Both the position numbers and the translations under genes were made by a program. The notes below the pieces were generated by a model, which worked only from the letters and a program-made list of their open reading frames with translations, was not told the DNA's origin and made no database searches. A stretch of DNA of 64,000 nt from contig JACQXM010000025.1 of NCBI GenBank assembly GCA_016208685.1, forward strand, positions 1 through 64,000, read 5' to 3'. Source of the stretch: Planctomycetota bacterium (lineage in GTDB: Bacteria; Planctomycetota; Phycisphaerae; UBA1845). Within the stretch, counting starts at the first letter, position 1, and every line of letters begins with the position of its first letter. Positions 6,955-15,314 of the stretch are shown here, piece after piece.

Positions 6955-7988
6955 GAGAGCGGCCAATGTCCGGTGAGGAGCCCACGCGCGAGGAACTACT
7001 TCTCGATTGGCACTTGGACCGTCTCGACGATGCCGAGCGTGCCCGTTTCGCCTCCGAACTGGCGCGAGATCCGGGGCTTCGCGCGAAGAGCGACCGCTTG
7101 GCCGGCCTCCTCCGCCCCCTGGACGCCTGGGCGACACCGCCCGCACCGCCGATGTTGGTGGACAAGGTGCTCCGCGCTGTGGAGGAAGCCGCGGCGCAGC
7201 GCGCGTTCGGTTTCGGCCCCCCAACCGGCAGCGGCGGCTATCGGGCGGCGCCGCGCCTGCCCCTTCGCGAGCTGGTCGCCATCGCGGCGTGCGTGGCGCT
7301 GCTCGTCGGAGTGGGTGTTCCTGGCCTTTCGGCCCTCCGCGCGCAGTCGCAGAACGCCTTGTGCGGTAACAACCTTACCGCCATCTTCCAGGGCGCCAGC
7401 GCGTATCAGGCCGGTTTCGGCGGCTCGCTGCCCTTCGCCGGGCATGTGCCGGGCGGGACCTGGCTGGCAAGCGCCGCGCCCGACAAGCCCCGAGCCTCCA
7501 ACAGCCGACATCTGTTCCTCGTGGCGAAGTTGAACTTCGGTCCCAAACCGCAGAACTTCGTCTGCCCGGGCAGCAAGACCGGCCGGCCCATGCCCGCGGC
7601 GCAGCTCGCCCGCTACACCGACTTCGCCGCCCCCGCCAACATCACGTACGATTCGCTTAACCTCGCCGGTCCTAACCCCAACGTGCGACCCCGGACACCC
7701 ATCGCCTACGTGAGCGATCCCAACCCCCTCTTTTTCGGCGGAAGATTCCACGAGTCCGTCGATCCCACGACGACCAACTCGCCGGCGCATCACGGCAAGG
7801 GACAAAATGTCCTCATGCATGACGGCCAGGTGACTCGGATGAAGACCCCAATTTACGGCACGGCGCGTGACAACCTGTGGCTCGCGGGAGACATCCGCCG
7901 CTACACCGGTACCGAGACCCCTGCCGGCGACGACGACGCCTTCCTCGTTCCCGGCTGCCCCGCGCCGCAGAATCAGCCCGAGGAATAA
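6951..7988 (+). CDS. Putative anti-sigma factor fused to an H-x-DG pseudopilin-like periplasmic domain
   Basis: A 345-residue single-pass membrane protein. The cytoplasmic part (1-110) resembles anti-sigma N-termini: it begins 'EELLLDWHLDRLDDAERARFASEL', but no zinc-binding H-x3-C-x2-C is present. A membrane segment follows at about 113-135 (VAIAACVALLVGVGVPGLSAL). The outer part begins 'RAQSQNALCGNNLTAIFQG', as in DUF1559-like planctomycete pseudopilins, and ends with 'HHGKGQNVLMHDGQVTRM', the H-x-DG element of that family. It overlaps the ECF sigma gene by ATGA, so control of that sigma factor is the natural inference. Such a fusion might sense an envelope signal through the outer domain; that part is speculative. 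Confidence 0.6.
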   Translation: MRERPMSGEEPTREELLLDWHLDRLDDAERARFASELARDPGLRAKSDRLAGLLRPLDAWATPPAPPMLVDKVLRAVEEAAAQRAFGFGPPTGSGGYRAAPRLPLRELVAIAACVALLVGVGVPGLSALRAQSQNALCGNNLTAIFQGASAYQAGFGGSLPFAGHVPGGTWLASAAPDKPRASNSRHLFLVAKLNFGPKPQNFVCPGSKTGRPMPAAQLARYTDFAAPANITYDSLNLAGPNPNVRPRTPIAYVSDPNPLFFGGRFHESVDPTTTNSPAHHGKGQNVLMHDGQVTRMKTPIYGTARDNLWLAGDIRRYTGTETPAGDDDAFLVPGCPAPQNQPEE

Positions 7989-8234
7989 CCGCCCCGGCGC
8001 TACCGGCGCGCCTCGAGGACAGTACTACTGCGCCAACGCAGCCTAATCTTAGGGTGACATAGTCTAGCGCAGCGCCGCCATGCCCAAAAAAGACATGCCG
8101 GCGCACGGCTGTGCCATGCTTGGGCGTGCCACCCAACTGAGGAACCGGGTGCGTCCGAGCACCGCCAACGACAGGCGGTGCCGTTGGACGCAGGCGGCTC
8201 GGCGATCGCTGCCCGCGGGGACGTCGGAGCGTTG

Positions 8235-10427
8235 CTATTCGCGCGTCGGTTCGCCGCGTTCGTATTGGGCGAGCTGCGCTTGCAGACGTTCGCGGGACGC
8301 GGCTGAGGCTATTCCCGGTTCGTCGGCGAGCACTTCGCGGAGGGCGGCGATCGCGGCCGCAAAGTCGCCGTTTTCGGCAAGCGCCGCCGCCAAAGCCCGC
8401 TGCGCCTGCGGCCGAACCTCCGCTTCGCGTTTCATTGCCTTGCGGGCGAGCTCCAAGGCGCGGACGCCGTTGCGGAGGTCGTCGCGCCGACACGTGGCAT
8501 AAATCCACGCCAGTTGCGCCCCCAGCAGCGCGTCATCCGGCGCTCGTGCCAAACCTTCCTCCAGCGTCGCGATCGCCGCGGCGGGGTCATCGAGGGCGAG
8601 TTGCACCACGCTGAGGCGGAACCGTGCCTCAGCGGCGGCAGGGTCGGCGCGAACCGCCTCGACAAGATGGACTCGGGCCTCCGCAAAACGCTGGCGGCGA
8701 GCGAGCAGGGTTCCCAGGGTGAGGCGCCAGAGGGGCCTGGCCGGTTGCGCCGCAATTCGCGCTTCGCAGAACTCCAGCGCTTGATCCGCGTGACCGGCGG
8801 CCACGTGCGCGTTGACCAGATTGAGCGCCGTCGGTTCATCGTCGGGGCGGATGCGCAGCGCTTCGGCGAAATGCGCCTCCGCGGTCTCGGGGGCTCCCAG
8901 TTCGGCGGAGCATCGTCCGAGGGCGATGTGAGCTACGCGGCTGCCGGGGAGGATGCGCAGCGCCTCGCGGGCGTGCGTGCACGCGGCCTCGTGGTCGCCA
9001 CGACGGTTCAGCCAGGCGGCCAGATTGGCATGCGCCGTGCCGGTATGCGGAGCCCGTTCCAACACCGCGGTCCACAACGTCTGCGAGTTGCGCCAAATGC
9101 CCACCTGCTTGCGCGTGAGCGCGCCCAGTCCGGCGACAACGGCGACCAGCAGTGCGATCGCCGGTAGCGCCGGCCAGATTCCTTTCCCGCGGCACATGCG
9201 CGCGCCAACGGCACCGGCGAGCACCGCCCAGGGCATACAGGAAAGGTAACTGTACCGATCCGCTACCACCTGGGGGCCGCTCTGAAAGAACCCGAGCACC
9301 GGCAGGAGCAGCAGAACGTAGACCGTCCACGCTGCCAACAGCGATGGGAGCCGTCGCCGGGCCCACCACGCGCCGGCCGTCGCCACGCACGTGAAGACCG
9401 CCCCGAGCACGCACGGGAGGTCGAACGCGCTGGCCTCGGGCCGCTGCTCGTACAAGGGGAGGAGTCCTGCCGGCCAAAGTGTTTTCCAGATGTAGAACCC
9501 CACGCCGTAGCCCGCCTGACCGAGCCGCAGGGAGAACGGGAGATCCTCAGCGCTGCGCAGGGCCCCCGATTCGCGCTGCGCCAACACCGCGACCACGGCG
9601 ATGGCGGCGGCGGGCAGAGCGAAGAGGAGTTTCTCCATCCACACGCTCCGGCGGAGTGCGTCCCCGTCGCCCCCGCGCGCCGGACGCAGGCGGCGCAGCG
9701 GATAGACATCGAGCACCAGCAGAACCAGCGGGAACATCACACCCGCCGCCTTGGAAAGCAGGGACAACGCGTAGCATGCCAGGGAGCCGGCTAGTGCCGC
9801 GCGGTAGCCGGTGACGCCGCGCCGCGACACGGCGCGCAGGTACAGAAACGTGGCGAGCATTAACCAGGCGCCGCTCAGCACGTCGCGTCGTTCGGTCGCC
9901 CAGGCGACGGACTCCACGCGAAGCGGGTGCAGCGCGAACAGCAATGCCGCCAGCGTGGCACCGAGCGTGATCGCGTTCGAGGGCAAATCCTGAGCGCCGC
10001 ACTCGCCGGGCGCGGTTCGCACCCGCCACCCCTCGTCGGCGTTTCCATCCGCGCCGGCCAGCTGAAGCACACGCCGCGCCACGAAGAAAAACCCCAGCGC
10101 CGTGAACAGGTGCAAGCATACGTTCGTGAGGTGCACGCCCACGGGGTCGGGCCGACCCGATCGCGCGCAGTCGATGGCGTAGGAAAGCCAGGTCAGCGGC
10201 TGGTAGTGGCCGCCAAGCGTGGTGGTGAAGAACCAGCGGAAATGGGCCGCGGTAAGTCCAAGGTAGGCCTGGTTGTCGACCAGGAGGTAGTCGTCGTCCC
10301 AGTTGACGAACTCGTTTCCCCACGCGCCGGCGAACGCCCAGAGGGTCGCGGCGCCGATGACGATGGCGGCGGCGACGGTCGCCCTCGCGGCCCGGGCGGA
10401 CCGCGCGTCACTGCTTGGCGGAGACAC
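8235..10427 (-). CDS. Polytopic membrane protein with C-terminal TPRs (GT-C/TMTC-like)
   Basis: 730 residues. The first 450 or so contain about ten hydrophobic segments, with an acidic loop after the first one ('FVNWDDDYLLVDN', D44-D46), and a conserved-looking 'TTLGGHYQPLTWLSYAID'. This pattern is typical of GT-C glycosyltransferases of the O-mannosyltransferase/TMTC kind, which use lipid-linked sugars outside the membrane. Residues from about 480 to the end form tandem tetratricopeptide repeats (AEAHFAEALRIRPDDEPT and similar). The GTG start at 10427 lies 20 bases inside the upstream pseudopilin-like gene, so the two are probably one transcription unit. The substrate is unknown, and a pure TPR scaffold role is possible. 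Confidence 0.7.
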   Translation of the reverse strand: MSPPSSDARSARAARATVAAAIVIGAATLWAFAGAWGNEFVNWDDDYLLVDNQAYLGLTAAHFRWFFTTTLGGHYQPLTWLSYAIDCARSGRPDPVGVHLTNVCLHLFTALGFFFVARRVLQLAGADGNADEGWRVRTAPGECGAQDLPSNAITLGATLAALLFALHPLRVESVAWATERRDVLSGAWLMLATFLYLRAVSRRGVTGYRAALAGSLACYALSLLSKAAGVMFPLVLLVLDVYPLRRLRPARGGDGDALRRSVWMEKLLFALPAAAIAVVAVLAQRESGALRSAEDLPFSLRLGQAGYGVGFYIWKTLWPAGLLPLYEQRPEASAFDLPCVLGAVFTCVATAGAWWARRRLPSLLAAWTVYVLLLLPVLGFFQSGPQVVADRYSYLSCMPWAVLAGAVGARMCRGKGIWPALPAIALLVAVVAGLGALTRKQVGIWRNSQTLWTAVLERAPHTGTAHANLAAWLNRRGDHEAACTHAREALRILPGSRVAHIALGRCSAELGAPETAEAHFAEALRIRPDDEPTALNLVNAHVAAGHADQALEFCEARIAAQPARPLWRLTLGTLLARRQRFAEARVHLVEAVRADPAAAEARFRLSVVQLALDDPAAAIATLEEGLARAPDDALLGAQLAWIYATCRRDDLRNGVRALELARKAMKREAEVRPQAQRALAAALAENGDFAAAIAALREVLADEPGIASAASRERLQAQLAQYERGEPTRE

Positions 10428-11511
10428 AATTCTCGTACCAGGGAGGTGTGGAGGCGGTCCACTTCAGGCCCGTGGGCTCGAAGGGTTGCGGCAGGCAGTC
10501 CTTCTGCCAATTGGGCCCGCGCACGATGAAGCAGCCGAAGGCCGTCTGCGCGTCTCCGTCCTTGTACACCGATTCGATGGCGAAGTGCTGCACGAAACCC
10601 AGATCGTCCTCCGTGCCGGCGATCACCACCTTCTGCGTGTCGGCGTGCCCGTCCACGAACGCCCGGTTGAAGGTCCAGTCCTTCCCGTGCCAGCCGACGA
10701 TGGTCCTGGTGCGCCCCGGGTCCAGCTCCAGCCCGGAGCAATCCGATGGCATCTTCTTGCACGCCCAGGCGAAGCGGCCGATGTTCTCTTCGTAGTAGAG
10801 CGTGCGCGCGGCGTTGGGAACGCGCGACACGGAACGCAGATAAGGAGAATTACTCTGCATCATTCCACGGTGCGCGATGAAGAAGGTGTTGGCCGCGAAA
10901 CTGGTTCCGAAGTGGTCGTACGAGGAGCGCGTGGGGTTATCTACCCAATCCCGGCAGTGTGCGGCGCGAGGCGCCGCGTCATCGGCGGGGCAGCGGAACA
11001 GATCGAGCTTGAGCGTGGTGTCGTCGGTGGCGCCTTGACGGTTGTACTGGGGATTGAGGTTGTCCTTCAGGCCGCCAGGGTAGAGCAGGTCGTTCAACGG
11101 GCGGGTGGCAGGACCGAAGCCCGCCTTGGTGCCGTAGCGGCTGGTCAGGTAGTAGAAGTTGCCCGCCGCGCCGGGGACGTGCCCCGGATCTCCGACGCCC
11201 GCCTTGCCGCCCCATTCGTACGTCCCGATGAAACTGGGGCTGCTGGGGTCCTGCTGGAACTGGAGGCGGTGGACGGGAATCGTCCATCCGTTGGGGTCGG
11301 CGGCCTCGTAGACCTTGCTGCTGCCCGCGATGTTCTTGATGTTGGCGATGCACACCGTCTCCTTTGACGCCCGCCGGGCGCTGTGCAGCGTGGGAAGCAG
11401 GATGGCGATCAGCAGGCTCAGAATCGCCATGACGGTGAGCAGCTCGATGATGGTAAAGCCGCTCCCCACCCCGGATGCGCCGGACCACCGCGTACACTTC
11501 CGCCGAACCAT
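10408..11511 (-). CDS. Pseudopilin-like protein with prepilin-type N-terminal methylation motif
   Basis: 367 residues from ATG 11511. The N-terminus has a short basic leader, then 'GFTIIELLTVMAILSLLIAILLP', the prepilin peptidase site (G/F, Glu at +5) and membrane helix of type II secretion/type IV pilin-like proteins. The periplasmic part includes 'KETVCIANIKNIAGSSKVYEA' and near the C-terminus 'WHGKDWTFNRAFVDGHADT', an H-x-DG element common in planctomycete members. Role: a surface or periplasmic pseudopilin of unknown substrate; planctomycetes carry many copies. An extended upstream start (11727) is unlikely because the added segment is a Pro/Arg-rich leader that would bury the signal. Confidence 0.8.
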   Translation of the reverse strand: MVRRKCTRWSGASGVGSGFTIIELLTVMAILSLLIAILLPTLHSARRASKETVCIANIKNIAGSSKVYEAADPNGWTIPVHRLQFQQDPSSPSFIGTYEWGGKAGVGDPGHVPGAAGNFYYLTSRYGTKAGFGPATRPLNDLLYPGGLKDNLNPQYNRQGATDDTTLKLDLFRCPADDAAPRAAHCRDWVDNPTRSSYDHFGTSFAANTFFIAHRGMMQSNSPYLRSVSRVPNAARTLYYEENIGRFAWACKKMPSDCSGLELDPGRTRTIVGWHGKDWTFNRAFVDGHADTQKVVIAGTEDDLGFVQHFAIESVYKDGDAQTAFGCFIVRGPNWQKDCLPQPFEPTGLKWTASTPPWYENCVSAKQ

Positions 11512-11812
11512 CGTGCACCGCCTTTCATGCTTGACCAGGTCGGGGCGCTCCCCCGTGCGTCCGTCCTGGTTGATTATTGCCTCGACAGGATGGGCCGGGA
11601 ATAGCGGATTTTGCGCCGGCGGCGTGCGGCAGCGGGGCGGAGCCGGCGCGCACGGCAAGAAAGTGAGCCCGGAGCGAGCGGGCGCCGGGGCAGACGCCCA
11701 CGGGCGGATCCGGCCCCGCGTTGGCATCCAAGGCTGGGACCGCCCCTCCGGGCTCGATAGTCCGCGCCCCCGCCGTCACCGGGCCTGATGGCCACTTAGC
11801 GGCACGGGCGTC

Positions 11813-11830
11813 GTGTGTAGTACTACACAC
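11813..11830. promoter_or_regulatory. Perfect 18-bp palindrome between divergent genes (possible operator)
   Basis: GTGTGTAGT followed directly by its complement ACTACACAC. It is followed by a second palindrome, CGCCGGCG-CGC-CGCCGGCG (11831-11849). Both lie 43-60 bases upstream of a TACAAT box that precedes the kinase gene, and on the other side upstream of the divergent pseudopilin gene. An 18-bp gapless palindrome is well suited to a dimeric repressor; there is no T-tract for a terminator. Confidence 0.4.
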
Positions 11831-11872
11831 CGCCGGCGCGCCGCCGGCGGGAAAAAAACGACGAGAATCCGC

Positions 11873-11878
11873 TACAAT
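11873..11878 (+). promoter_or_regulatory. Putative -10 box upstream of the kinase gene
   Basis: TACAAT in the context GCTACAAT, 63 bases before the GTG start. The same GCTACAAT octamer precedes the protease gene at 44101-44108. A GGAAAA sequence sits about 17 bases upstream, closer to an ECF-type -35 than to TTGACA. Confidence 0.35.
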
Positions 11879-11940
11879 CTTCCGTCGGCGTCGATCCGAC
11901 GGGTTATGATCGTGGGGGAGGGGGCAGTGGGTGCGTTTAC

Positions 11941-13545
11941 GTGACCGCAAGTTGCAACCTGTCCGAAGAAGAGCTTTGGAGCGGGCTTGACCGCAATGCC
12001 CCGGAGGTCGCCGCGCACCTGGAGGGCTGTCCAGAGTGCCGGACGCGGGCGGCGGCCCTGCGCGCGGGGATCGACGGCATCGCCTCCGCCGCCACCCCCA
12101 CCTCGACACCGCTTCCCCAACGGATCGGATCCTACGTCATCCAACGCCGCCTGGGCGAAGGGGGCATGGGCATCGTCTACGAAGGGGAACAGCAGACGCC
12201 ACGGCGGCAAGTCGCGGTGAAGGTCGTCCGCGGCGGGCAGTACGTGGACGAGTACCGGCTGAAGCTGTTTCAGCGCGAGGTCCAGACTCTGGCGCGGCTG
12301 AAGCACCCCGCCATCGGGGCGATCTACGAGGCGGGCAGGACCGAGGACGGGCAGCACTACTTCGCCATGGAGCTGGTCCGCGGCATGCGGCTGAACGAGT
12401 ATGTGCGGACACAGCACCTGCCGAGGCGCGATCGCCTGGAGCTTTGCCGGAAAATCTGCGACGCGATTAACTACGCGCACCAGCGCGGCGTGATTCACCG
12501 CGACCTGAAGCCCACCAACATTCTCATCGACCCGGACGGCAACCCGAAGATCCTCGATTTCGGGCTGGCGCGGATCACCGACCCGGACGTCGCCGTCACT
12601 ACCTCCGGCACGGTGGTGGGCAAGATCATGGGCACGCTCCAGTACATGAGCCCGGAGGAGGCCCGGGGTAATCCCGACGAGATCGACGTCCGCAGCGACG
12701 TCTACTCCCTGGGCGTCGTTCTCTACGAGTTGCTCACCGATCAGCTTCCCTACATGGTGAGCCGTTCCGGTTTACACGAGGCGGTCCGCGTGATCTGCGA
12801 AGAACCGCCCCGCCGCCCCAGCACCATCGACCGGAGCCTGCGTGGCGACCTCGAGACCATCGTCCTGAAGGCCCTGGAGAAGGAACGCGGCCGGCGCTAC
12901 CAGAGCGCTGCGGCGCTAGCCGAGGACATCACCCGCTACCTGATGGACCAGCCCATACTGGCACGGCGGGCGAACCTGGCCTATCAATTGCGCAAGTTCG
13001 TCCGGCGGCACGTGGTGTTCTTCGCCTTCACCGGCGCCCTGCTGGCGATCATCGCGGCCGCCAGCTACTGGTACGAGCGTGCCGAGCGCGCGCTGCGCGA
13101 GGGCACGGTCAAGAACACCGAACTGCTGGACCTGCGTGAAGCCGCCATGCAGTTCGGCGTGGCGGAGCTCTTCGCCCAGGAGGGCAGGTTCAACAAGGCC
13201 GAGCGCCCCTACCGCGAGGCATTGACGATCCTCGCCCGGCTGGGCGGCTACGAGGATCGCGCCGCGCGCGCCCGGCTGGGGTTGGGAGTTGTGCTTGCCG
13301 GTCGTCCGGACCCGGACCCCAGCGCCGCGGAGGCCGAGTTACTCAAGGCGCTGGAGTACTTTCGCGGACGGGCACCGGCCATGGATGTCGAGCGTCGCCG
13401 CGCCCTGGAGGCGCTTCAACGACTTTATGGAGCCGGGCCACTAAAGGACCCGGATCGGGAGCGCGCCGTTCGGGACGAATGCCGGCGCCTGGATCGGGCG
13501 GTTCGCCCGGAGGATCCCCCGGAACCGGTTGACCCGGGCGGTTAG
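11941..13545 (+). CDS. Membrane Ser/Thr protein kinase with N-terminal anti-sigma-like zinc motif
   Basis: 534 residues, GTG start. Residues 26-33 hold H-x3-C-x2-C (HLEGCPEC), the zinc element of ZAS-type anti-sigma factors. The kinase domain (about 65-335) is complete: glycine loop GEGGMG (72-77), K94, HRDLK (186-190, catalytic D188), N193, DFG (206-208), and SPEE in the activation-segment position. A hydrophobic segment at about 358-376 should cross the membrane, followed by TPR-like helices (AQEGRFNKAERPYREALTIL). The next gene is an ECF sigma factor 46 bases downstream. In planctomycetes several ECF groups are reported next to such kinases, so phosphorylation-controlled sigma release is a reasonable inference. 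Confidence 0.88.
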   Translation: MTASCNLSEEELWSGLDRNAPEVAAHLEGCPECRTRAAALRAGIDGIASAATPTSTPLPQRIGSYVIQRRLGEGGMGIVYEGEQQTPRRQVAVKVVRGGQYVDEYRLKLFQREVQTLARLKHPAIGAIYEAGRTEDGQHYFAMELVRGMRLNEYVRTQHLPRRDRLELCRKICDAINYAHQRGVIHRDLKPTNILIDPDGNPKILDFGLARITDPDVAVTTSGTVVGKIMGTLQYMSPEEARGNPDEIDVRSDVYSLGVVLYELLTDQLPYMVSRSGLHEAVRVICEEPPRRPSTIDRSLRGDLETIVLKALEKERGRRYQSAAALAEDITRYLMDQPILARRANLAYQLRKFVRRHVVFFAFTGALLAIIAAASYWYERAERALREGTVKNTELLDLREAAMQFGVAELFAQEGRFNKAERPYREALTILARLGGYEDRAARARLGLGVVLAGRPDPDPSAAEAELLKALEYFRGRAPAMDVERRRALEALQRLYGAGPLKDPDRERAVRDECRRLDRAVRPEDPPEPVDPGG

Positions 13546-13591
13546 GATCAGGGCGCCGGTTACGGCGCTGGGAACCCCGTGGAGGAACGCG

Positions 13592-14170
13592 GTGGCCAGG
13601 AAACCCGCCCCGCCCCAAGTCACGACCGCGGATCAAATCCGCGAACTGGTGCATCGTCTGCGCCGGGGCGACACCCAGGGGCCGGCGCTGTTCGACCAGC
13701 TCTACCGTGACGCGCTGCTGCGTTTCTGCTGGGGCTACCTGGGGAACATGGAGGAAGCCGAGGACGCCATTCAGGAGATCGCCTACAAGGTGCTCACGGC
13801 TGGCGAGATCCCCGACTACTTCCGCCCCTGGGTGTACAAGATCGCGCGGAATCACTGCCGCAACCTGGCACGCGATCGCGGGCGGCGCAAGGACCACCAA
13901 GCCGTGCCGGCTGACACCAACCTGCACGAGTCCCTCACCGGACAGCTTACGCGGCTGGTTAAGGAGGAGCAGCGGGTGCGGATGGATGAACTGTTCCACC
14001 AGCTCCCGGATTCGTTCCAGGAGGTGCTGCGCCTCCGCTACGTCGAGGGGCTGTCCCGGCAGGAGATCGCCGCGGTGCTCGACGTGGAGGAGTCTGCGAT
14101 CAAGACCCGGCTCTTTGAGGGGCTACGGAAACTCCGCAACCTGGCGCAGGGGCTGAGCGACACCCGGTGA
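13592..14170 (+). CDS. ECF-subfamily sigma factor paired with the kinase
   Basis: 192 residues from GTG 13592, chosen because GGAGGA lies six bases upstream; a longer start at 13529 adds a segment without similarity. Region 2: 'LFDQLYRDALLRFCWGYLGNMEEAEDAIQEIAYKVL', with the D-x-x-Q-E signature; 'PWVYKIARNHCRNLARD' completes it. Region 4: 'LSRQEIAAVLDVEESAIKTRLFEGLRKL', a helix-turn-helix. No anti-sigma gene follows, which suggests that the upstream kinase with its zinc motif takes that role. The targets are unknown, but the downstream basic protein gene is a candidate. Confidence 0.85.
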   Translation: MARKPAPPQVTTADQIRELVHRLRRGDTQGPALFDQLYRDALLRFCWGYLGNMEEAEDAIQEIAYKVLTAGEIPDYFRPWVYKIARNHCRNLARDRGRRKDHQAVPADTNLHESLTGQLTRLVKEEQRVRMDELFHQLPDSFQEVLRLRYVEGLSRQEIAAVLDVEESAIKTRLFEGLRKLRNLAQGLSDTR

Positions 14171-14460
14171 TTCCGTTCGCGGCTGTACCGGCGCGGCGCC
14201 GGCAGCGCGCACGCCCGCGAAAATCGGCATGACGGCCAGGCCCTGCCCGGTTTCCGGTGTGACGACCGGAGGGACTCGCGCCGCGGCGCGCGCCGAACAC
14301 GGTGCGGGCGCCTTCGCCGAGGCTCGACGCCTGCCGCGCCGAGCCCCATATTTTTTTGCTTATTTGTCCTACTTTCTCAAGAGCGCGATTTTCCGCGCCG
14401 ATGAAGCGCCCGTCGGGAACGAACCCGTCGAAAGTGAAATTGCTACTTTTTGGGAGAGAC

Positions 14461-15006
14461 ATGATGCCTATCAACACCAGAGGACGCAGCGGCAGCGGCG
14501 CGCGTTCCACCAGCAACCGTTTCGGCTTCTTTACGTCGTACGGTTCGGGCAACTTCGGCCGCAGCAGCAACAACGGTAACAACAGACGCAACAGCGCGCG
14601 GGGTCGCAAGATGAACACCTCGGCCTCGACGACGAACACGTCCGCGTATCGCAACGTGTGCAACACCATGGAGAAGAAGATCAACTCCTACAAGACTCTG
14701 TGCAACCAGGCGCAGGGGCCGGCCCCGTTCGGCCGTCCCAGCCCCACCACGCTCAACACCTTCGCCAACTGGGTGAACAAGGGCGCTATCGTGCAGATGT
14801 GCACCTCGGCGCAGATCGCTCGTTGGGCGCGGAGCACCAACACGAACTTCAACACCCGGTCGCCCTCTACCAGTGCGTGCAAGAACGTGCTGGGACGCAA
14901 GTTCGGGCGCTCGACGATCAAGGCCGTCGCGCGGACCAAGAACGGACAGTTCATGGTGGCGACGTCGCCGACCTGCAACGGTCGGCCGTTCTGCTTCCCG
15001 CGCTAG
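14461..15006 (+). CDS. Basic Asn/Ser/Arg-rich protein of unknown function
   Basis: 181 residues; I do not recognise a family. Residues 1-62 are low complexity (Arg, Ser, Asn, Gly, Thr, with FGFFTSYGSGNFGRSS in the middle). Residues 63-181 look folded, with six cysteines (67, 81, 114, 140, 172, 178) and a repeated Thr/Asn/Arg character. The protein is strongly basic overall and has no signal peptide or membrane segment. GGGAGAG precedes the double ATG (14461/14464). The upstream DNA from 14345 is unusually AT-rich for this window, suggesting a strong promoter, and a good intrinsic terminator follows. Together these suggest an abundantly made monocistronic product. Nucleic-acid binding or a structural role is possible from composition only. 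Confidence 0.6.
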   Translation: MMPINTRGRSGSGARSTSNRFGFFTSYGSGNFGRSSNNGNNRRNSARGRKMNTSASTTNTSAYRNVCNTMEKKINSYKTLCNQAQGPAPFGRPSPTTLNTFANWVNKGAIVQMCTSAQIARWARSTNTNFNTRSPSTSACKNVLGRKFGRSTIKAVARTKNGQFMVATSPTCNGRPFCFPR

Positions 15007-15183
15007 GCCGGAAAGCCACGCCGCTTAGCCGGCCACTCCGGGGGCCTTCGGTGCGCGTCGCACCGATCCAGGATCGGTGCCCTTGCGGGCTGTAAACCCG
15101 CAGCGCACGCCCCAAGGTAGTGCGGTCACGCGGCGCACCGGAACCAGAGGTTTCCCACACGTTCCCGATGGCGATGACCTCAG

Positions 15184-15219
15184 GGGGCGGCTTGGAAATC
15201 AAGCCGCCCCTTTTCTTTT
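15184..15219 (+). terminator. Rho-independent terminator after the basic protein gene
   Basis: An 11-bp perfect stem, GGGGCGGCTTG / CAAGCCGCCCC, with a GAAAT loop and a following TTTTCTTTT tract. It lies 177 bases after the stop codon. Two smaller hairpins lie between (GCACCGATCC-A-GGATCGGTGC at 15060-15080, and GCGGGCTGTAAACCCGC next to it). Confidence 0.85.
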
Positions 15220-15314
15220 CCCCCACCTGCATCAATCTCCGAGGGAGCCACCCGCGCCGACTTCGCCGAGTGTGGCGGATCATCCGATAACTCCCCTGGC
15301 TGGGTAGCTGAACC

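Noticed and set aside
15060-15100. Two small hairpins after the basic protein gene as terminators or a riboswitch
   Set aside because: Neither is followed by a T-tract, and no riboswitch core is recognisable; the true terminator is at 15184-15219.
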